Shown piece after piece: positions 6,467 to 9,541 of a stretch of DNA of 9,541 nt. Both the position numbers and the translations under genes were made by a program. The stretch comes from Clostridia bacterium (GTDB lineage: Bacteria; Bacillota; Clostridia; Oscillospirales; CAG-272). Numbering within the stretch: the stretch's first letter is position 1; each line of letters opens with the position of its first letter. The notes beneath the pieces were generated by a model. It ran no database searches. It saw nothing but the letters and a program-made list of their open reading frames with translations, and was not told the DNA's origin. Where the stretch lies: NCBI GenBank assembly GCA_017960705.1, contig JAGCYR010000114.1, positions 1 to 9,541 on the forward strand. Direction: 5' to 3'.

Positions 6467-6488
6467 ATCGGGATACTCCTTGTATAAT
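6460..6488 (+). promoter_or_regulatory. Perfect consensus promoter, antisense to araC
   Basis: TTGACA (6460-6465), a 17-bp spacer and TATAAT (6483-6488) match the sigma-A consensus at all 12 positions on the + strand. The element overlaps the first codons and ribosome binding site of the ceramidase-like gene and would start a transcript near 6495 that runs antisense through araC towards dgoD. I see no strong Rho-independent terminator on the + strand between 6495 and 7443. Activity is inferred from sequence only. Confidence 0.65.
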
Positions 6489-6504
6489 AATTAATTGGAT
6501 CCGA

Positions 6505-7305
6505 TCATTTCTTTGAAAGGTACTCTTTCGGGCTGCATCCGAACGCCTCCCGGAACGCCCGGTAGAAGGTGCGTACCGAACGGAAGCCGCTCGCCTCCGC
6601 CGCCGACTCGGTGCTCCGGTTTTTCTCGCGCAGGAGCGTGATGGCGTGCTTCAGCCGCAGGAGGTTGACGTAGCGCAGGATCCCGACGCCGATCGAAGAT
6701 TTGAACAGCCCCGAGATATAGCTCGCGTTGTACCCGAAATGCGCGGCGATCGACGAGAGCAAGATATCCTCCCGGTAATGCCCGTGGATATAGAGCAGGA
6801 TCTTCGACACGAGGTCCGATCCGCCGTGGGGCGCCGCGCCCGCTTCAAACGAAACGTTGCGCACGATCAGGTCGAGGATCAGATACAGGTTTCCCCTCGT
6901 CTGCAGCGCGTTTTCCCCGTCCCCGCGCTCCACGTTCGCCTCGATCTCCCTGATGTACGCGCCGATCTTCCCCGCCGCCTCCCCCGCGGAGAGGAAGGGG
7001 TCGGAGGCGGTCCGTCCGTTCAGTATCGTGCCGAACTCGCGGCAGACGTCGGGCGGCAGGACCAGAACGAGGAAACGGGAGTTCTCCGCCGGCAGATAGC
7101 GGTGGGTGTCGTACGCCAGAGCGATCGACAGCTCTCCCTTTTTCAGCCGCTTCATCCGGTCGTTCACCAGAACGTCGACCTCGCCCTCGGTCACGTAGCA
7201 GAGCTCGATCTGCGAATGAAAATGGAACTCGCCGCCGCCGCTTTGGTATTCGATCAGGCGCAGACGCTGATTCAGTTCCAGATGGATCCCGAGCTTGGCT
7301 TCCAC
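6505..7305 (-). CDS. AraC-family transcriptional regulator with cupin sensor domain
   Basis: This 266-residue protein has an N-terminal cupin-like ligand pocket (about 5-85, including GGEFHFHSQIELCYVTEGE at 23-41) and a C-terminal AraC/XylS DNA-binding domain. The first helix-turn-helix is near ILLSSIAAHFGYNASYISGLF (181-201) and the second near STESAAEASGFRSVRTFYRAFRE (231-253), followed by the family ending CSPKEYL. The start is GTG at 7305: an AAAGGAGG site (7313-7320) sits 7 nt upstream, and the next methionine (residue 51) would remove half the sensor. It is divergent from dgoD, the typical place for a local regulator of a sugar-acid pathway, and is followed 38 bp later by the ceramidase-like gene. 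The ligand is probably a sugar acid or a product of that pathway; this is inferred from position. The ORF stays open well upstream of the GTG, antisense to dgoD, but that part has no protein character. Confidence 0.92.
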   Translation of the reverse strand: MEAKLGIHLELNQRLRLIEYQSGGGEFHFHSQIELCYVTEGEVDVLVNDRMKRLKKGELSIALAYDTHRYLPAENSRFLVLVLPPDVCREFGTILNGRTASDPFLSAGEAAGKIGAYIREIEANVERGDGENALQTRGNLYLILDLIVRNVSFEAGAAPHGGSDLVSKILLYIHGHYREDILLSSIAAHFGYNASYISGLFKSSIGVGILRYVNLLRLKHAITLLREKNRSTESAAEASGFRSVRTFYRAFREAFGCSPKEYLSKK

Positions 7306-7364
7306 GGCGCTTCCTCCTTTCGCCCGAAAAACTGTCGCAAAAGAAACGGGAATATGCGCTTTCA

Positions 7365-7378
7365 CGCAACGATTTGCG
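7365..7378. promoter_or_regulatory. Dyad at the araC transcription start, operator candidate
   Basis: CGCAA-cgat-TTGCG is a perfect inverted repeat placed where the leftward araC promoter should start transcription. A protein bound here could repress araC and influence dgoD. A further cgcaa occurs at 7336-7340. The dyad is short, so chance cannot be excluded. Confidence 0.35.
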
Positions 7379-7383
7379 CCCCA

Positions 7384-7412
7384 ATTATAGCACAGCCGTA
7401 AAACAATAACAA
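7384..7412 (-). promoter_or_regulatory. Sigma-A promoter of the araC operon
   Basis: On the - strand, TTGTTA (complement of 7407-7412), a 17-bp spacer and perfect TATAAT (complement of 7384-7389) form a good promoter. Transcription would begin near 7377 and leave a leader of about 70 nt before the GTG. No comparable promoter for dgoD is visible on the + strand in this 138-bp gap, which suggests dgoD depends on an activator or on transcription from further upstream. Confidence 0.78.
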
Positions 7413-7443
7413 GGTATTTTTGAAAAAAAGAGGCATATACGAA

Positions 7444-8592
7444 ATGAAGATCACGAAACTCAACACCTATTTCGTCCGTCCGCGCTGGGGGTTCGTCGAG
7501 ATCACAACCGACGCCGGAATCACGGGCTGGGGCGAGGCGGTCCTTGAGGGACACGCCGCCGCGGTCCTGGCGTGCGTCAACGAGATGAGCGACTACCTCG
7601 TAGGCAAGGATCCCGCCGATATCGAGGGGCTCTGGGAGACGCTCTACCGCGCGGGCTTCTACCGCGGGGGCGGCGTCATGATGAGCGCCATTTCGGGCAT
7701 CGACCAGGCGCTCTGGGATATCAAGGGCAAGGTCTTCGGCGTCCCGGTCTATCAGCTTCTCGGGGGCAAGTGCCGCGAGAAGATGAAGGTCTACTCCTGG
7801 ATCGGCGGCGACCGTCCGTCCGACGTGGGAAAAGCCGCGAAGGAAAAGATGGACGCGGGCTTCCAAGCGATCAAGATGAACGCGACGGAGGAACTGCAGA
7901 TCGTCGACACCTACGACAAGATCGACGCGGTCCTCGAGCGCGTCGCCGCGATCCGCGAGAGCTGCGGCAAATATTTCGGCATCGCGATCGACTTCCACGG
8001 CAGAGTGCACAAGCCGATGGCGAAGATTCTGGCGAAGAAGCTGGAGGAGTTCGACCCGATGTTCATCGAGGAGCCCGTCCTCTGCGAAAATATGGAGTAT
8101 TTCGGGGAGATCGCCGCCGCCTGCAACATCCCGATCGCGACCGGCGAGCGCCTGTTCTCCAAGTGGGACTTCAAGCGCCTGTTCAAGGCGGGCGGGGTCG
8201 ACATCATCCAGCCCGACCTCTCGCACGCGGGCGGCATCACCGAGGTCAAGAAGATCGCCGCGATGGCGGAGGCGTACGACGTCGCGCTGGCGCCCCACTG
8301 CCCGCTCGGACCCATCGCGCTCGCCGCCTGCCTGCAGGTCGACGCGATCAGCTATAACGCCTTCATTCAGGAGCAGAGCATCGGCATCCACTACAACGTG
8401 GGCAAGAGCGTGCTCGACTACGTGAAGAACGGCGAGGATTTCCGCTTTACCGACGGCTTCGTCGATCTGCCAAAACTGCCCGGGCTGGGCGTCACGGTCA
8501 ACCGTGAATTGGTTTTGGAAGAGAACAAGACCCCGAACAACTGGAAGAACCCCGTCTGGCATCACGCGGACGGCAGCGTCGCGGAGTGGTAA
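7444..8592 (+). CDS. dgoD: D-galactonate dehydratase
   Basis: An enolase-superfamily enzyme of 382 residues, the same length as Escherichia coli DgoD and aligning with it, from memory, almost without gaps. Shared blocks include RAGFYRGG, GIDQALWDIKGKV, DFHGRV, FIEEPVL, FKR..EAGG-like FKRLFKAGG, QPDLSHAGGITE, APHCPLGPIALAACL, QEQSIGIHYN and the ending SVAEW. Metal ligands are D183, E209 and E235; H185 and H285 are the catalytic bases, with D258 and E310 also in place. It removes water from D-galactonate to give 2-keto-3-deoxy-D-galactonate in the cytoplasm (EC 4.2.1.6). The ATG at 7444 gives MKITK, as in E. coli; an in-frame TTG at 7420 adds eight residues with no family support. aagagg lies 10 nt upstream, a rather long spacing. 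The aldolase gene follows by 11 bp, so the two are co-transcribed. Specificity for galactonate over a close sugar acid is very likely but not proven. Confidence 0.95.
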   Translation: MKITKLNTYFVRPRWGFVEITTDAGITGWGEAVLEGHAAAVLACVNEMSDYLVGKDPADIEGLWETLYRAGFYRGGGVMMSAISGIDQALWDIKGKVFGVPVYQLLGGKCREKMKVYSWIGGDRPSDVGKAAKEKMDAGFQAIKMNATEELQIVDTYDKIDAVLERVAAIRESCGKYFGIAIDFHGRVHKPMAKILAKKLEEFDPMFIEEPVLCENMEYFGEIAAACNIPIATGERLFSKWDFKRLFKAGGVDIIQPDLSHAGGITEVKKIAAMAEAYDVALAPHCPLGPIALAACLQVDAISYNAFIQEQSIGIHYNVGKSVLDYVKNGEDFRFTDGFVDLPKLPGLGVTVNRELVLEENKTPNNWKNPVWHHADGSVAEW

Positions 8593-8603
8593 AGGAGACG
8601 GAT

Positions 8604-9257
8604 ATGGAAAACGTAAAAGAACTCATCAAAAACGAACGGCTGATCGTCATCGTCCGCGGCGTGAAGGGGGATCGGCTGATCCCGCTTGCCGAGGCGATGT
8701 ACGCGGGCGGCGTCCGCCTGCTGGAGGTCACCTACACGGCGAGCGGCAAGGTCACGGACGAAGAGACCGCCGAGAACATCGGCGCGCTGGTCAAACACTT
8801 CGGCGACCGGATGCAGATCGGCGCGGGAACCGTGCTGACCGAGAAGCAGGTCGCGCTGACCGCCGCCGCGGGAGGCAAGTATATCATCTCTCCGAACGGC
8901 AACCCCGCCGTGATCCGTGCGACCAAGGCGGCGGGTCTTCTCTCGATCCCCGCGGCGTACACCCCGACCGAGATCGAACTCGCCTACGAGTGCGGCGCCG
9001 ATTTCGTCAAGCTCTTCCCCGTCACCGCCCTCGGTCCCGCCTACGTCAAGGCGGTGCGGGGTCCCCTCAATCACATCCCGCTCCTCGCCGTCGGCGGCGT
9101 CGACCTCTCGAATCTCGCCGACTACGCGAAAGCCGGGGTCTCGGGCTTCGGGATCGGCGGCAATATCGTCGATAAAAAGATGCTCGACGCCGGGGACTAC
9201 AACGCGATCACCGAACTGCCGAAGCAGTACGTTACGACGATCAAGTCGCTCTACTGA
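8604..9257 (+). CDS. eda: 2-keto-3-deoxy-6-phospho-gluconate/galactonate aldolase
   Basis: A class I aldolase of the KDPG/KHG family, 217 residues, close to the family's usual length. It should cleave 2-keto-3-deoxy-6-phosphogalactonate or -gluconate to pyruvate and glyceraldehyde 3-phosphate. Visible motifs are IVRG with R18, LEVT with the catalytic E41, GAGTVL (73-78), IISPNGNP (94-101), the Schiff-base lysine K136 in VKLFPV, the phosphate-binding AVGGV (162-166) and GFGIGGNI (181-188). The LFPVTALGPAYVKAVRGPL segment is more like DgoA than E. coli Eda, and the adjacent dgoD supports a DgoA-type role; specificity cannot be fixed by sequence alone. The ATG at 8604 has AAAGGAG overlapping the dgoD stop codon; an ATG at 8586 lies inside dgoD. 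The kinase needed between the two enzymes is not in the window. Confidence 0.93.
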   Translation: MENVKELIKNERLIVIVRGVKGDRLIPLAEAMYAGGVRLLEVTYTASGKVTDEETAENIGALVKHFGDRMQIGAGTVLTEKQVALTAAAGGKYIISPNGNPAVIRATKAAGLLSIPAAYTPTEIELAYECGADFVKLFPVTALGPAYVKAVRGPLNHIPLLAVGGVDLSNLADYAKAGVSGFGIGGNIVDKKMLDAGDYNAITELPKQYVTTIKSLY

Positions 9258-9287
9258 TCGCCCGCGCTCCGCTCCTTTTGATATCAA

Positions 9288-9320
9288 CTCCCTTTCCCGC
9301 GGCGGAAAGGGAGCTTTTTC
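9288..9320 (+). terminator. Terminator of the dgoD-aldolase operon
   Basis: ctccctttcc (9288-9297) pairs perfectly with ggaaagggag (9304-9313) around a 6-nt loop, followed by ctttttc. It lies 30 bp behind the aldolase stop codon and closes the operon, so the missing kinase is not in this transcript. Confidence 0.88.
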
Positions 9321-9343
9321 TTGCAAAAACGGTTTGGGCGCTT

Positions 9344-9424
9344 TGCACAATTATTTTTGTTTCGCTTTGTGCAGACCGCTGGTTTTACTTTTGAAAACAA
9401 AGAAATTATTGCATTTTTTCAAAA
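9344..9424. promoter_or_regulatory. Two inverted repeats upstream of the last gene, operator candidates
   Basis: tgcacaa (9344-9350) is mirrored by ttgtgca (9367-9373) with centres 23 bp apart, about two helical turns; the same region carries direct repeats of cgctttg 24 bp apart (9339 and 9363). A second pair, ttttgaaaa (9389-9397) and ttttcaaaa (9416-9424), brackets the -35 box of the next promoter. Such spacing suits a dimeric regulator, but the second pair is AT-rich and could arise by chance. Confidence 0.35.
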
Positions 9425-9437
9425 AACGGAGTAAAAT
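9409..9437 (+). promoter_or_regulatory. Sigma-A promoter of the last gene
   Basis: TTGCAT (9409-9414), a 17-bp spacer and TAAAAT (9432-9437) form a good promoter with transcription expected near 9444, leaving an untranslated leader of about 83 nt before the ATG at 9527. Confidence 0.72.
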
Positions 9438-9526
9438 GGAAGCAAGGACGGACGTTCGACCGGGAAAAGGAACGGGGCGGCGCCGACGGTCCCGCACGCT
9501 TTCACCCGTTTGTCAGGAGGACAATC

Positions 9527-9541
9527 ATGAAACTCAAAAGA
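9527..9541 (+). CDS. Start of a further gene, cut by the window edge
   Basis: A strong AGGAGG (9515-9520) lies 6 nt before an ATG, which opens a frame reading MKLKR up to the window end. A positively charged start of this kind is common in exported proteins, including solute-binding lipoproteins of ABC transporters, which often accompany sugar-acid genes, but five residues cannot identify it. It has its own promoter and lies behind the dgoD-aldolase terminator. Confidence 0.7.

Noticed and set aside
7351..7364. A catabolite-repression (cre)-like site, TGAAAGCG on the - strand, also at 9497-9504
   Set aside because: Only the left half fits the cre consensus in both places; the right half has several mismatches, and a shared 9-mer in this much non-coding DNA can occur by chance.
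7306..8565. Upstream extension of the araC reading frame, antisense to dgoD
   Set aside because: The frame is open by composition only. The AAAGGAGG site 7 nt before the GTG at 7305 and the promoter at 7384-7412 fix the start.

Overview
The window looks like a chromosomal segment of a moderately GC-rich Bacillota, probably an uncultured Clostridia-type gut or rumen bacterium. The evidence is strong AGGAGG-type ribosome binding sites, textbook sigma-A promoters with 17-bp spacers, Rho-independent terminators after most units, and a membrane-anchored protein with a uL15-like tail of a kind I associate with Clostridia. No rRNA, tRNA, CRISPR array or transposase is visible. The taxonomic call is inference.

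Layout. (1) 1-363 is non-coding, with hairpins, a terminator for an upstream unit and a promoter. (2) 364-1590 (+) is an AAA_14/DUF4143 ATPase whose base composition looks more AT-rich than the genes to its right. A 24-bp sequence at the left window edge recurs exactly downstream of it. (3) 1591-2161 is a long non-coding stretch with a perfect 14-bp hairpin, the second repeat copy, a near-consensus promoter and a roughly 190-nt leader containing a terminator-like hairpin. (4) 2162-3736 (+) encodes a two-helix membrane anchor, an acidic Pro/Glu/Lys linker, two tandem YjbR/MmcQ-like domains and a C-terminal uL15-like domain. (5) 3865-4908 (+) is a PHP metallohydrolase with its own promoter. It converges on (6) 4979-6466 (-), a neutral-ceramidase-like protein that follows (7) 6505-7305 (-), an AraC-family regulator, in an apparent two-gene operon. 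(8) Divergent from the regulator are dgoD (7444-8592, +) and a KDPG/KDPGal aldolase (8604-9257, +), 11 bp apart. (9) The window ends on the first five codons of another gene behind its own promoter and possible operators.

How the genes fit together. DgoD dehydrates D-galactonate to 2-keto-3-deoxygalactonate. A kinase, not in this window, would phosphorylate it, and the aldolase would split the product into pyruvate and glyceraldehyde 3-phosphate. The divergent AraC-type protein is the likely regulator of this sugar-acid cluster, and the ceramidase-like protein in its operon may be a hydrolase feeding it. The strongest unexplained signals are a 12/12 consensus promoter (TTGACA-17-TATAAT) overlapping the start of the ceramidase-like gene and pointing antisense into araC, the unusual uL15/YjbR membrane protein with its structured leader, and the cysteine at the presumed nucleophile position of the ceramidase-like protein.
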